A DNA stretch of 64,000 bases from Novosphingobium sp. MD-1 (GTDB taxonomy: Bacteria > Pseudomonadota > Alphaproteobacteria > Sphingomonadales > Sphingomonadaceae). A program made the position numbers and the translations under genes. Shown here in pieces: positions 17,258-26,029 of this stretch. Every line of letters begins with the position of its first letter. The stretch's first letter is position 1. The DNA lies in contig NZ_BBXA01000031.1 in NCBI RefSeq assembly GCF_001014975.1, positions 62,001 to 126,000 of the forward strand, in the 5' to 3' direction. The notes under the pieces were generated by a model. That model did no database searches. It was given only the letters and a program-made list of their open reading frames with translations, and was not told where the DNA came from.

Positions 17258-18250
17258 TTACCGGTTGAGCGTGTAGTTTACCGGGAGCCACTGGTAGGCG
17301 CCGTGGGGAAGTTTGGTCACATGCCCGATCCCGGGGAACGATATGTGCGCCGCGGCAACGAGCCACCCCTTGTCGGCTGCTTCGGCCAGGACCGCCTTGC
17401 GGGCCGCGATTGCTTCGGGAACGTTCCAGTCATACTTGATCGCGATGTCCGGCTCGGGGAACTGGACCGGCGCCATATGGACGGTGTCGCCCCAGAACAG
17501 CATGGTGGCGCTTGCGTCCTGGAGACGGAAGAAGCTGTGACCGGGCGTGTGCCCCGGCGCCGATATTGCTCTCAGCCCTGAACCGAAGTCGGCATCGGGA
17601 GCAAAGGGTTTGACGCGCCCGGCAGCGACGTAGGGTTTCAGAACCTTCTGGATCGCCGGGAAGAAGGGCTGCAACAAGGGGCTGACCGATGCCTTGTTGC
17701 TGTCGTTGGTCCAGAAATCGAAATCGGCCTGAGAGACGTGGACAATGGCCCTGGGGAAGACCGGCTTCCCGCCCCTGAGCAGCCCGCCGGCATGATCCTC
17801 GTGCAGATGCGTAATGTAGATGTCGTCGATCTGGCCCGGGCCGTATCCCGCTGCCGCCAGCACGCCGACGAGTCCGCCACCTTCCTTGCCATAGAGATCC
17901 CCCGCCCCCGTATCGATAAGCACCAGGCGATCGCCGAGATTGACCAGAAACGCATTGATCATGCCTTCGAATGGCGCAGGCAGGAACTGGTCGGCGAGAA
18001 GGCGCTCGATTTCGCCCGGTCGGGCGTCGACCGCGACCGTCGACGCGGGAAAGGGATGGGTGCCATCGAGCAAAGCGGTCACCTCGAAGCGGCCGACATG
18101 CATCCGAAAGAAGCTCGGCGCCTGCCGGATGGGCGATGGCGGCACGGCCGTCGTGGCGGCGAGCGCCGGTGCGTGGGGCGCGGCGGGGGAAAGAGCGAGG
18201 CAAGTCGCCATGGCGATGGCCGTCGCTGCTTGCCGATATGGTCCGTTCAT
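17258..18250 (-). CDS. Exported metallo-beta-lactamase-fold hydrolase
   Basis: A 330-residue protein with a signal peptide (MNGPYRQAATAIAMATCLALSPAAPHAPALA). The fold carries THLHEDHAGG with the HxHxDH metal motif (148-153), IDTGAG, APGHTPGHSFF and a final AAHISFPGIGHV. This lineage includes lactonases and related periplasmic hydrolases; the actual substrate is unknown. The ATG at 18250 is preferred because it begins the signal peptide and has GGAGG ~9 bases upstream, although the frame is open to 18367. Confidence 0.85.
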   Translation of the reverse strand: MNGPYRQAATAIAMATCLALSPAAPHAPALAATTAVPPSPIRQAPSFFRMHVGRFEVTALLDGTHPFPASTVAVDARPGEIERLLADQFLPAPFEGMINAFLVNLGDRLVLIDTGAGDLYGKEGGGLVGVLAAAGYGPGQIDDIYITHLHEDHAGGLLRGGKPVFPRAIVHVSQADFDFWTNDSNKASVSPLLQPFFPAIQKVLKPYVAAGRVKPFAPDADFGSGLRAISAPGHTPGHSFFRLQDASATMLFWGDTVHMAPVQFPEPDIAIKYDWNVPEAIAARKAVLAEAADKGWLVAAAHISFPGIGHVTKLPHGAYQWLPVNYTLNR

Positions 18251-18523
18251 CGAGAGGGGCCTCCGGTCGAATAGTGTCCTTATTGGATGGGGATGAACGA
18301 ACGAAGGCGGGCCGGATTGGACATTAGCCACGCAAACAACAGGTTTTCGACAAGAACGCCGGGACATTCAGGCTGCCCGGCTGGCCTGTGGCGCGCCCGA
18401 TACGCGGGCGAGATTGGCTCACATATGTCCAAATCCCGTCACTCGGAAACAGGACGCGCGGGGGCTGCGATACGAGTTTGACTGCTTCGCGCGATGAGAA
18501 TGCCGTGACGGAGGCTGTAAAAA

Positions 18524-19117
18524 ATGGGCGAGATTTCGGCGCGTACATTGGGTGAGCGACGCGGGGTCCGCTTCAAGGTCGCGCAGATCGATGTGCTGAC
18601 GGAGGATGTCGAACTTCTGGTCGTGGGAATGTTCGAGCACGATGGCAGCAACCTGCCGACCGGCGGCGCCAATCAGCTGGACACCGTCTTCCAAGGCACG
18701 CTTAGCCGGCTGCGTGAAGGCGGTATCTTCAAGGGCACGATCGGCGAGACTCTGATGCTGTCGACGCCCCCACCCCCGATCAAGGCGCGTGCGCTGATGC
18801 TGATTGGAATGGGCGGCAGCGTGCCCTCCCCGCATTTGTCGATCGGCGGGCTCACCGAACTCGCCATGCGCACGGCGCTACGCATGGACGCCCGATCCGC
18901 CGGCTGCTTGCTGACCTGGTCGGAACGGGAAATCCCGTCGGATCTGGTGGAGGAGACCGCCACGGCCATGATGGAAGGGGCGCTCAAGGCAATCGAGGAA
19001 GCCGGCAAGGGTGCGTCAGGCGAGATGGACTGGATATTTGATATCCGGAACGGAGACGCCACACGGACGGCCAATGCTCTGGAACAGAGGCTGAAGGGCG
19101 GCCGTGCGCAGGATTGA
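18524..19117 (+). CDS. Stand-alone M17 aminopeptidase N-terminal domain protein
   Basis: A 197-residue protein resembling the N-terminal, macro-like domain of leucyl aminopeptidases (M17), for example VLTEDVELLVVGMFEHDGSN and GTIGETLMLSTPPPPIKARALMLIGMG. The catalytic C-terminal domain with its NTDAEGR and metal ligands is absent, and no second frame supplies it downstream. It cannot therefore be an aminopeptidase; a binding or regulatory role is inferred. GGAGG lies 9 bases before the ATG. Confidence 0.7.
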   Translation: MGEISARTLGERRGVRFKVAQIDVLTEDVELLVVGMFEHDGSNLPTGGANQLDTVFQGTLSRLREGGIFKGTIGETLMLSTPPPPIKARALMLIGMGGSVPSPHLSIGGLTELAMRTALRMDARSAGCLLTWSEREIPSDLVEETATAMMEGALKAIEEAGKGASGEMDWIFDIRNGDATRTANALEQRLKGGRAQD

Positions 19118-19448
19118 GAGCGCCCGGCGGCGGTCGCTCATGCGCGCCACGCGCAATTCAGGGCGGGCCGGGGCGGGATCGCGGATGACGCGCGGTTTCG
19201 CGTGCAGATGCGGGTTGCCATCATTCCGGTCCAAGACGGGTGAAGGCAACCAACCTAGTCTCGGGTGCATGTCAGCCTTCGCCTCTGGAAACGGTGCCGT
19301 CGATTTGGCCCGGGCCGGCGCGGCACATGCATGACAATTTTGCCGCGTTGATGCCGCCTCGGCGATTTCCGCGGCCGATCTGAAGTCGTCAGCGTGCTTC
19401 GCACGCACCCAGACCGTAGTCGAACGTTGTCCGAAAAGGAAATCCCGC
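19118..19448. other. Gene-free stretch of 331 bases
   Basis: I see no convincing gene here. Frames open on both strands have Arg-rich, shadow-like composition and no family likeness. The last 20 bases supply the AAGGAAAT ribosome-binding site of the next gene. A promoter for the rightward hydrolase set is expected here, but no clear -35/-10 pair stands out. Confidence 0.5.
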
Positions 19449-20105
19449 ATGACGATCAAAGCCACGCCAACCCCCGGCAGGTCGCTTATCTCGCCCACCG
19501 ACCATACACTCATCCTGATCGATTTTCAGTCGCAGATGTCCTTCGCGACCAGATCGATAGCGATGGAGGTTTTGCGCAACAACGCGGCCCTGATCAGCCG
19601 CGCGGCAAAGGCGTTCAACGTACCGACCATCCTGACCACCGTTGCCGAGAAGAGCTTCTCGGGACCGATGTACAGCGAGATCACCGATGCCTTTCCGGGC
19701 CAACCGCTTTTCGACCGGACTTCGATGAATACGTGGGAGGACGCCGCGGTGATCGCGGAGGTCAACCGGATCGGCAAGGAGCGGATCGTGTTCGCCGGCC
19801 TGTGGACCGGCGTTTGCATCGTGGGACCGGTCGCCTCGTCGATCGATCAGGGATTCGATGCCTATTTCATCGCGGACGCCTGCGGCGACGTGTCTGACGA
19901 GGCGCATGAGCGTGCCTGCCAGCGCATGATCCAGCTGGGTGCGAAGCCGATGACGTCGCTCCAGTATTTGCTCGAACTGCAGCGCGACTGGGCGCGGGCC
20001 GACACGTACGACGCCACGACGGGAATCGCGAAGGAATGGGGCGGCGGCTACGGCCTCGGAATTACGTACGCGAAGACCATGTTCGGTGCCTCCGAGGGGC
20101 ACTGA
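19449..20105 (+). CDS. Isochorismatase-like cysteine hydrolase (YcaC group)
   Basis: A 218-residue protein of the isochorismatase fold. It has Asp25 in LILIDFQ and the nucleophile Cys123 in FAGLWTGVCI followed by the cis-peptide-like GPV. FDRTSMNTWED replaces the usual Lys-containing loop, as in YcaC-like proteins. The substrate of this branch is unknown; isochorismate is unlikely. It is the first of a run of rightward hydrolase genes. Confidence 0.85.
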   Translation: MTIKATPTPGRSLISPTDHTLILIDFQSQMSFATRSIAMEVLRNNAALISRAAKAFNVPTILTTVAEKSFSGPMYSEITDAFPGQPLFDRTSMNTWEDAAVIAEVNRIGKERIVFAGLWTGVCIVGPVASSIDQGFDAYFIADACGDVSDEAHERACQRMIQLGAKPMTSLQYLLELQRDWARADTYDATTGIAKEWGGGYGLGITYAKTMFGASEGH

Positions 20106-20194
20106 CCTCCCTCGGGACCGGCAGCGCCTTCGCCCCTCTCCCGCCCCCGCGCTGTCGGTCCCGTTCTCTCAACCCAGACAAGAGGAACGCGATT

Positions 20195-21013
20195 ATGAGT
20201 TTCGCAACGGCCAAGGACGGCACCCAGATCTACTATCGCGAATACGGCGAAGGCCAGCCATTCGTCTTCTCGCACGGCTGGCCTCTCAACGCCGATGCCT
20301 GGGACGGCCAGATGCTGTTTCTCGCGAACAACGGTTTTCGTGTGGTCGCCCATGATCGACGGGGACATGGGCGCTCCGAGCAGCCCGCTAAGAACAACGA
20401 CATGGACACCTATGCGGACGATCTGGCCGCCGTGATCGAGGCCCTGGATCTTCGGGACGCAATTCTGGTGGGGCATTCCACCGGCGGTGGCGAAGTTGCG
20501 CGATATATTGGCCGTCACGGTACGTCACGCGTCGCCAAGGTGGTGCTCGTCGGCGCGGTCACGCCGGTCATGAAGGTTGGCCCCAACAACCCGGATGGTG
20601 TCCCGGCGGAGGTCTTCGATGGAATCCGCAAGGCGGTGCTCGACAACCGCTCCGGCTTTTACATGTCGTTTCCGGAAACCTTTTATGGATGGGACATCGG
20701 CAAACCAAGGGACGAGAGCCTGCGGTACGCCTTCTGGCAGCAGGGAATGGCAGGCGGCGCCTATGCGCAATATGCCTGCGTGCAGCAGTTTTCCGAAAGC
20801 GATTTCACGGAAGATCTCAAGAAGATCGACGTACCGGCCCTGTTTGTCCACGGCGACTCCGATCATGTCGTGCCGATCGATGTCTCCGCGCGCAGGGCGG
20901 TCAAGATTGCGCCGCATGCCACGCTTTCGGTGTACGAGGGCAGCACGCACGCGATCCCCACGCTGGATCAGGACAGGTTCAACGCGGAACTGCTCGCCTT
21001 CGCGCGCAACTGA
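20195..21013 (+). CDS. Alpha/beta hydrolase, cofactor-free haloperoxidase/arylesterase type
   Basis: A 272-residue enzyme. The triad is Ser95 in GHSTGGGE, an Asp in HGDSDHVVP and a His in GSTHAIP. The start (MSFATAKDGTQIYYREYG) and length match the bacterial non-heme chloroperoxidases, whose physiological role is usually ester or lactone hydrolysis. The ATG at 20195 has AGAGGAA upstream. It is separated from the YcaC-like gene by 89 bases, so cotranscription is likely. Confidence 0.88.
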   Translation: MSFATAKDGTQIYYREYGEGQPFVFSHGWPLNADAWDGQMLFLANNGFRVVAHDRRGHGRSEQPAKNNDMDTYADDLAAVIEALDLRDAILVGHSTGGGEVARYIGRHGTSRVAKVVLVGAVTPVMKVGPNNPDGVPAEVFDGIRKAVLDNRSGFYMSFPETFYGWDIGKPRDESLRYAFWQQGMAGGAYAQYACVQQFSESDFTEDLKKIDVPALFVHGDSDHVVPIDVSARRAVKIAPHATLSVYEGSTHAIPTLDQDRFNAELLAFARN

Positions 21014-21050
21014 CGCGGGAATCTGACGGGTCCGCCGGGGAGGAAAGTCC

Positions 21051-21299
21051 ATGAAGCCCTATCTGATCTCGCTGGCCGCCGGCTTGCTGATCGGCCTCAT
21101 TTACAGCCTCCTCGGCGTCCGCTCGCCGGCGCCCCCGGCGATCGCCCTGCTCGGGCTGCTCGGCATGCTGCTGGGTGAGCAGGCGATCCCGGCCGCCAGG
21201 CGGGTCTTCTCCGGGAAAGAAGTCATTCCCTTTCTGCGTTCGGACCACGCCGGGCACGTGCAGGACCTGCCTGCCAACCAGCAGAAGGACGACGTGTGA
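21051..21299 (+). CDS. XapX domain membrane protein
   Basis: 82 residues. The N-terminal part (MKPYLISLAAGLLIGLIYSLLGVRSPAPPAIALLG, quoted in two pieces: helix 1 to residue ~20, then the GVRSPAPP turn and helix 2) is the XapX (DUF1427) signature, with two membrane helices. The hydrophilic tail HAGHVQDLPANQQ is short. The function is unknown. Its stop codon overlaps the next gene's GTG, so the two are translationally coupled. Confidence 0.85.
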   Translation: MKPYLISLAAGLLIGLIYSLLGVRSPAPPAIALLGLLGMLLGEQAIPAARRVFSGKEVIPFLRSDHAGHVQDLPANQQKDDV

Positions 21300-23242
21300 A
21301 GCTCACTCGGCGCAAAACGGTCGTCGGAGCCGGCGCAACCGCGTTTGGCGCCATGCTCCCATCCCCCTTGTTCGGAAGGACTCCTTCGGTGCCACAATCC
21401 GACCTTCTTCTCATCAACGCCAAGGTAACGACGCTTGATCGTGCCAATCCGGTTGCGGAGGCCATCGCGATCCGGGATGGCCGGTTTCTGGTGGTGGGGA
21501 GCGAAGCGGAAGTCCGCGCCGCGGTCCTGCCCGATGCGCGGGTCATCGACGCCGGGGGCCGCCGCGTCATTCCGGGGCTGATCGACAGCCACATGCACAT
21601 CATCCGCGGTGGCCTGAACTTCAACATGGAACTGCGCTGGGACGGCGTGCCTTCGCTGGCCGAGGCGATGGCCATGCTGAAGCAGCAGGTCGATCGCACC
21701 CCCGCGCCGCAATGGGTGCGCGTGGTCGGCGGGTTCACCGAGCACCAGTTCGCCGAGAAGCGCTTGCCGACGATCGCCGAGCTCAACGCCGTCGCGCCCG
21801 ATACGCCGGTGTTCATCCTGCACCTCTACGACCGCGCCCTGCTCAACGCCGCCGCGCTGCGCGTGGTGGGCTATACCAAGGACACGCCCAATCCGCCCGG
21901 TGGCGAGATCGTGCGCGACGCCGCCGGCAACCCGACCGGCCTGCTGCTGGCCCAGCCCAACGCCACGATCCTCTATTCGACGCTGGCCAAGGGACCCAAA
22001 CTTCCCGAGGACTATCAGATCAATTCCACCCGTCACTTCATGCGCGATGTGAACAGTCTGGGCGTGACCGGCGTGATCGATGCCGGCGGCGGCTTCCAGA
22101 ACTATCCCGACGACTACCGGATCATCGAGAAGCTGCACCAGGACGGCGAACTGACCGTGCGCATCAGCTACAACCTGTTCACGCAGAAGCCGAAGGAGGA
22201 ACTCGCCGACTTCAGCGGATGGGTGAAGCAGGTCAGCCCCGGCCAGGGCGACGACAGCTACCGCCACAACGGCGCGGGCGAGATGCTGGTCTATTCCGCG
22301 GCCGACTTCGAGGACTTCCGCGTCGCCCGGCCCGACATGCCGCCCAGCATGGAAGGCGATCTCGAACCGGTGATCCGCCTGCTGGCCGAACACCGCTGGC
22401 CCTGGCGCCTCCACGCCACCTACGACCAGACCATCGGCCGCGCGCTCGATGTGTACGAGAAGGTCCATCGCGATATCCCGCTGACCGGGATCAACTGGTT
22501 CTTCGACCATGCCGAGACGATCAGCGACCGCAATATCGACCGCATCGCCGCGCTTGGCGGCGGCATCGCCGTGCAGCACCGCATGGCCTATCAGGGCGAA
22601 TACTTCGTCGAACGCTATGGCGCCAGGGCGGCCGAGCGCACCCCGCCGATCACGAAGATGATCGCCGCGGGCATCCCGGTGGGCGCGGGCACGGATGCCA
22701 CGCGCGTCGCCAGCTACAACCCGTGGGTGTCGCTGTCCTGGCTGGTCACCGGGCGCACGGTGGGCGGGCTCACGCTCTATCCCGGCGCCAATCGTGTCAG
22801 CCGGGAAAAGGCTCTGGCGATGTGGACCTACGAGAATACGTGGTTTTCCAACGAAGTGGGGAAGAAAGGTCAGATCAAGGCGGAGCAGCTTGCCGATCTG
22901 GCGGTGCTGTCGGACGATTACTTCAGCGTGCCCGAGCACGCGATCGTCCACATCCGCTCGGTCCTGACGCTGCTGGGCGGCAAGGTCGTCCATGGCGAGG
23001 GCGATTATGCGCCGCTCGCCCCGGCCCTGCCGCGGCCGATGCCCGACTGGTCGCCGGTGGCGACCTTCGGCGGCTACCACAAGACGCCCGAGGCACGCGC
23101 CAGGCTCGCCTCGGCCTGCGGCTGCCACTCCGCCTGCGGCGTCCATGGCCACGATCACGCCGCCGCGCTGGGCGCGTCCGTGCCGGCGGCCGACGTGCAG
23201 ACCTTCTGGGGCGCGCTCGGCTGCGGCTGCTGGGCGGTCTGA
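21296..23242 (+). CDS. Exported amidohydrolase (YtcJ-like) with Cys/His-rich tail
   Basis: A 648-residue protein. The N-terminus MKLTRRKTVVGAGATAFG is a probable twin-arginine signal, implying folded, metal-loaded export. The amidohydrolase barrel has GLIDSHMHI (metal ligands His99, His101), HATYDQTIGRALD, FFDHAETI and GAGTDATR (a metal-ligand Asp). The last ~50 residues are unusual: three Cys (608, 610, 614), four His (611, 617, 619, 621), then Cys643 and Cys645 near the end. This resembles a metal-binding appendage. The GTG start overlaps the XapX stop by 4 bases. The substrate is unknown. Confidence 0.88.
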   Translation: MKLTRRKTVVGAGATAFGAMLPSPLFGRTPSVPQSDLLLINAKVTTLDRANPVAEAIAIRDGRFLVVGSEAEVRAAVLPDARVIDAGGRRVIPGLIDSHMHIIRGGLNFNMELRWDGVPSLAEAMAMLKQQVDRTPAPQWVRVVGGFTEHQFAEKRLPTIAELNAVAPDTPVFILHLYDRALLNAAALRVVGYTKDTPNPPGGEIVRDAAGNPTGLLLAQPNATILYSTLAKGPKLPEDYQINSTRHFMRDVNSLGVTGVIDAGGGFQNYPDDYRIIEKLHQDGELTVRISYNLFTQKPKEELADFSGWVKQVSPGQGDDSYRHNGAGEMLVYSAADFEDFRVARPDMPPSMEGDLEPVIRLLAEHRWPWRLHATYDQTIGRALDVYEKVHRDIPLTGINWFFDHAETISDRNIDRIAALGGGIAVQHRMAYQGEYFVERYGARAAERTPPITKMIAAGIPVGAGTDATRVASYNPWVSLSWLVTGRTVGGLTLYPGANRVSREKALAMWTYENTWFSNEVGKKGQIKAEQLADLAVLSDDYFSVPEHAIVHIRSVLTLLGGKVVHGEGDYAPLAPALPRPMPDWSPVATFGGYHKTPEARARLASACGCHSACGVHGHDHAAALGASVPAADVQTFWGALGCGCWAV

Positions 23243-23266
23243 TCCCGGGAATACAGGAGAAATCAC

Positions 23267-24157
23267 ATGAGGAAGCTTGCCTATCTTGCTGCTGTCAGCC
23301 TGGTTCTGTCCACGCCGGCAGCGTTCGCGCGCGATGCCGCCGGCGCCGACTACGCCGTGGGGCCGCAGTACGACACGACCCATGTCTACGTGCCCGAAGA
23401 CGCCTTCGACACGTTCGTCGCCAGCTTCGTCGCCACCTTCGGCGGCAGCACCAGCAAGCAGGGCGAATTCCAGGTCACGCCCACCAAGAGCCTGACCAAG
23501 TCGCAGCTTGCGCTGACCCCCGCCGGCACGGTGTCCGCCTTCGGCTTCAAGACGCCGATCCCCTACCCCTTCGGCGACGAGCGCACCGGCTATCTGGTCA
23601 CCGACATGGACGCCGCCATCGCTTCCGCGGTGAAGCATGGCGCGGTGCGCCGGCTCGATGCCTTCCCCGATCCGATCGGGCGCGACGTGGTGATCCAGTG
23701 GCCGGGCGGCGTGAACATGCAGCTCTACTGGCACACCGCCAAGCCGAGCTACGCGCCGCTCGCCACCGTGCCTGAGAACCGCATCTACCTGACGGCCGAT
23801 GCCGCCGACCGCTTCATCGCGAGCTGGACCGGCTTCGCGCACGGCCGGGTCACGGCGGACAATCGCGCCGCGTCGGGGGCCGAGGTGGGCCAGCCCGGCA
23901 AGACGATCCGCCGCGTCGCCATCGACAGCGGCTATGGCCGGATGGTGGTGTTCGTCACCGACGGGCAGCTTCCCTGGCCCTATGGCCGCGACATGACCGG
24001 CTACGAGACGGCGGATCTGGCCGCCACGCTGACGCGGGCCAAGGCCGCCGGTGTCGAGACGCTGGTTGCCCCGTTCACCGCCAACGCCCGCCAGAGCGCG
24101 ATCGTGCGCTTCCCCGGCGGCTATATCGCGGAAATCCACGCCGCGGCGGCGCAGTGA
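23267..24157 (+). CDS. Exported VOC (glyoxalase-like) protein
   Basis: A 296-residue protein with a signal peptide (MRKLAYLAAVSLVLSTPAAFA). Two related halves are apparent: DTTHVYVPEDAFDTFVASF...GYLVTDMDAAI...GVNMQLYWH and ENRIYLTADAADRFIASW...GYETADLAATL...GGYIAEIH. This is the paired beta-alpha-beta arrangement of the vicinal oxygen chelate superfamily, with candidate metal ligands His39 in the first half and the final Glu-His pair in the second. It lies 24 bases after the amidohydrolase and ends 1 base before the next ATG. Confidence 0.8.
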   Translation: MRKLAYLAAVSLVLSTPAAFARDAAGADYAVGPQYDTTHVYVPEDAFDTFVASFVATFGGSTSKQGEFQVTPTKSLTKSQLALTPAGTVSAFGFKTPIPYPFGDERTGYLVTDMDAAIASAVKHGAVRRLDAFPDPIGRDVVIQWPGGVNMQLYWHTAKPSYAPLATVPENRIYLTADAADRFIASWTGFAHGRVTADNRAASGAEVGQPGKTIRRVAIDSGYGRMVVFVTDGQLPWPYGRDMTGYETADLAATLTRAKAAGVETLVAPFTANARQSAIVRFPGGYIAEIHAAAAQ

Positions 24158-24158
24158 C

Positions 24159-24578
24159 ATGGCCGCCGATGCTCCGCCGCGCTTCGTGAACCGGTTGCTT
24201 GGCTGGGCGCCAACGTGGTTCACCGCCCGCCTGCTGCTGGTCAGCGCCTACCTTCTGGGCGGCGTGACCAAGCTGGCGGACTGGCCGGGCGCGGTGGCCG
24301 AGCAGGCGCATTTTGGGTTACATCCCGCTGGTTTATGGGCCGCTCTTACCATTCTTGTAGAGATCATCGGTCCGCTGCTGATCCTTGCCGGCCGCCTCGT
24401 CTGGCTGGGCGCCGGCATGCTCGGCGTGTTCACGGTACTGGCCGCGATGGTGGCCAACGCCTTCTGGACCCTGCCCGCCGGCGCGGACCGGTTCATGGCG
24501 ACCAACGCCTTCTTCGAGCACCTCGGGCTGGCAGGCGGCTTCGTGCTGGTGGCGCTGGTGGCGCGACAGGCGCGGTGA
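24159..24578 (+). CDS. DoxX family membrane protein
   Basis: 139 residues with four hydrophobic helices: TARLLLVSAYLLGGVTKL, PAGLWAALTILVEIIGPLLIL, LGAGMLGVFTVLAAMVANAF and LGLAGGFVLVALVA. The family is DoxX, associated with oxidoreductase or thiosulfate:quinone complexes and with outer catabolic operons. It begins at TGA-C-ATG after the VOC gene and is in the same transcript. Confidence 0.85.
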   Translation: MAADAPPRFVNRLLGWAPTWFTARLLLVSAYLLGGVTKLADWPGAVAEQAHFGLHPAGLWAALTILVEIIGPLLILAGRLVWLGAGMLGVFTVLAAMVANAFWTLPAGADRFMATNAFFEHLGLAGGFVLVALVARQAR

Positions 24579-24595
24579 CATGGCGCGGTGACATG
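24570..24595 (+). repeat. 13-bp tandem duplication spanning a stop/start junction
   Basis: GCGCGGTGACATG occurs twice in a row (24570-24582 and 24583-24595). The first copy contains the doxX stop and an ATG that reads only Met-Ala-Arg-stop; the second copy contains the start of the porin gene. Before duplication the intergenic spacing would have been the same TGA-C-ATG seen upstream of doxX. Confidence 0.9.
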
Positions 24596-25963
24596 GCGCG
24601 CCGCGTCCTCCTCGCGCTGCTGCTCGCCGTGCTGTCCTTGCTACGGCCCGCCCCAGCGGCCGCCCAGACCGCCGAAGCCTGGCAGGCGCCCACGCTGAGC
24701 ATCACGCGCTATGACGAGGACTGGTCGGACCTGGCCGACGCGGCAAAGCGCGCCCACCACTGGACCGGCCCCTTCAAATACATCCCGCTGGGCGATGATG
24801 CCTGGCTGTCCACGGGCATCGAGGTGCGCCTGCGCAACGAGAACAACCGCAACGCGCTGTGGGGCGGCGCGCAGGCGCCCGACGACAGCTTCCTGTGGGT
24901 GCGCGCGCTGCCCTATGCCGATCTCCATGCCGGGCCGGTGCGCCTGTTCGCCCAGCCCATCGTCGCCTATGCCGCCGGCGTCGCTCCCGCCCCCGGGCCG
25001 GTCGACCGCACCGGGATCGATCTGCTGCAAGGCTTCGCCGAAGTCGATGCGGGCCCCGTCACGCTGCGCGCCGGACGCCAGATGCTCTCGCTCGGCACCG
25101 AACGGCTCGTCGGCACGCGCTATGGCCCGAACGTGCCGCTGGCCTTCGATGGCGTGCGCGCCATCGTTACCCACGGACAGGCCCAGCTCAGCCTGCTGGC
25201 GGTGAAGCCGGTGCTCTCGCGCCCCGGCAACTTCGACGATCGCACGTCCCCCGCCAAGGCGCTGTGGGGCGCTTACGCCACGGTGCCGGGCGTCGACCTC
25301 TACTATCTCGGCTATTACAACCGCGATGCCCGCTTCGGCGCCGCGCAGGGCCGCGAGCGGCGCCACACGATCGGCGCGCGGCTCCACGGCGCGCGCGCCG
25401 ACTGGCACTGGAACGTCGAGGGCGTCTACCAGTTCGGCGATTTTGCGGGGCAGCCGATCGCCGCCTGGACGCTGGGCAGCGAAGTGGGCCGCGCCGTGCC
25501 GCTGGGCCGCCTCTCGCCCGACGTGACCGTGCGCTTCAACGTGGTCAGCGGCGACCGCAATCCGCGCGATAATCATCTCGGCACGTTCAACGCCCTGTTC
25601 CCCAAGGGCAAGTACTTCGGCGAGCTTTCTCCCGTGGGGCCGACCAACATCGTCAGCCTCAACCCCCGGATCAGCACGCCGCTGGGCAAGGGCTGGTCCG
25701 CCAGCATCGCCGCCATGGCCTATTGGCGCTACACGGCCGGCGATGGCGTCTATGACATTCCCGGCAACCTGATCCGCGCGCCCGGCACCAGCCACGCCCG
25801 CTTCATCGGCAAGGAAGCCGAAGCCACGCTCGCATGGCAAACCACCGCCGAACTGGAACTGTCCGCCTCCCTCTCCGTCTTCTCACCAGGAACTTTCATC
25901 CGCCAAACCGGACCCGCTCACAGCATCACCATGATCGGCTTCGAAAGCAATTTCCGCTTTTAG
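24593..25963 (+). CDS. Alginate-export-family outer-membrane porin
   Basis: A 456-residue protein with a signal peptide (MARRVLLALLLAVLSLLRPAPAAAQ). The body of alternating strands (IEVRLRNENNRNALWGG, LFAQPIVAYAAG, VTLRAGRQMLSLGTERLVGTR, FNVVSGDRNPRDNHLGTFNALFP) matches the alginate_exp family of outer-membrane beta-barrels, also used for uptake of other organic acids and aromatic compounds. It ends in Phe (SNFRF), as outer-membrane proteins usually do. As last gene of the XapX-amidohydrolase-VOC-DoxX set it probably admits the substrate. Confidence 0.88.
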   Translation: MARRVLLALLLAVLSLLRPAPAAAQTAEAWQAPTLSITRYDEDWSDLADAAKRAHHWTGPFKYIPLGDDAWLSTGIEVRLRNENNRNALWGGAQAPDDSFLWVRALPYADLHAGPVRLFAQPIVAYAAGVAPAPGPVDRTGIDLLQGFAEVDAGPVTLRAGRQMLSLGTERLVGTRYGPNVPLAFDGVRAIVTHGQAQLSLLAVKPVLSRPGNFDDRTSPAKALWGAYATVPGVDLYYLGYYNRDARFGAAQGRERRHTIGARLHGARADWHWNVEGVYQFGDFAGQPIAAWTLGSEVGRAVPLGRLSPDVTVRFNVVSGDRNPRDNHLGTFNALFPKGKYFGELSPVGPTNIVSLNPRISTPLGKGWSASIAAMAYWRYTAGDGVYDIPGNLIRAPGTSHARFIGKEAEATLAWQTTAELELSASLSVFSPGTFIRQTGPAHSITMIGFESNFRF

Positions 25964-26029
25964 TCCGCCACCGGAACGCCCGGCTTCCATCCGGATGCTT
26001 TGGACCGGCGCGATGGGGCTGCCGCCACG

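Noticed and set aside
21101..24223. A 1040-residue open frame on the minus strand opposite the amidohydrolase genes
   Set aside because: It is antisense to three genes with clear families and signal peptides; its composition is Arg/His/Gly-rich as expected of a GC-rich complementary frame.
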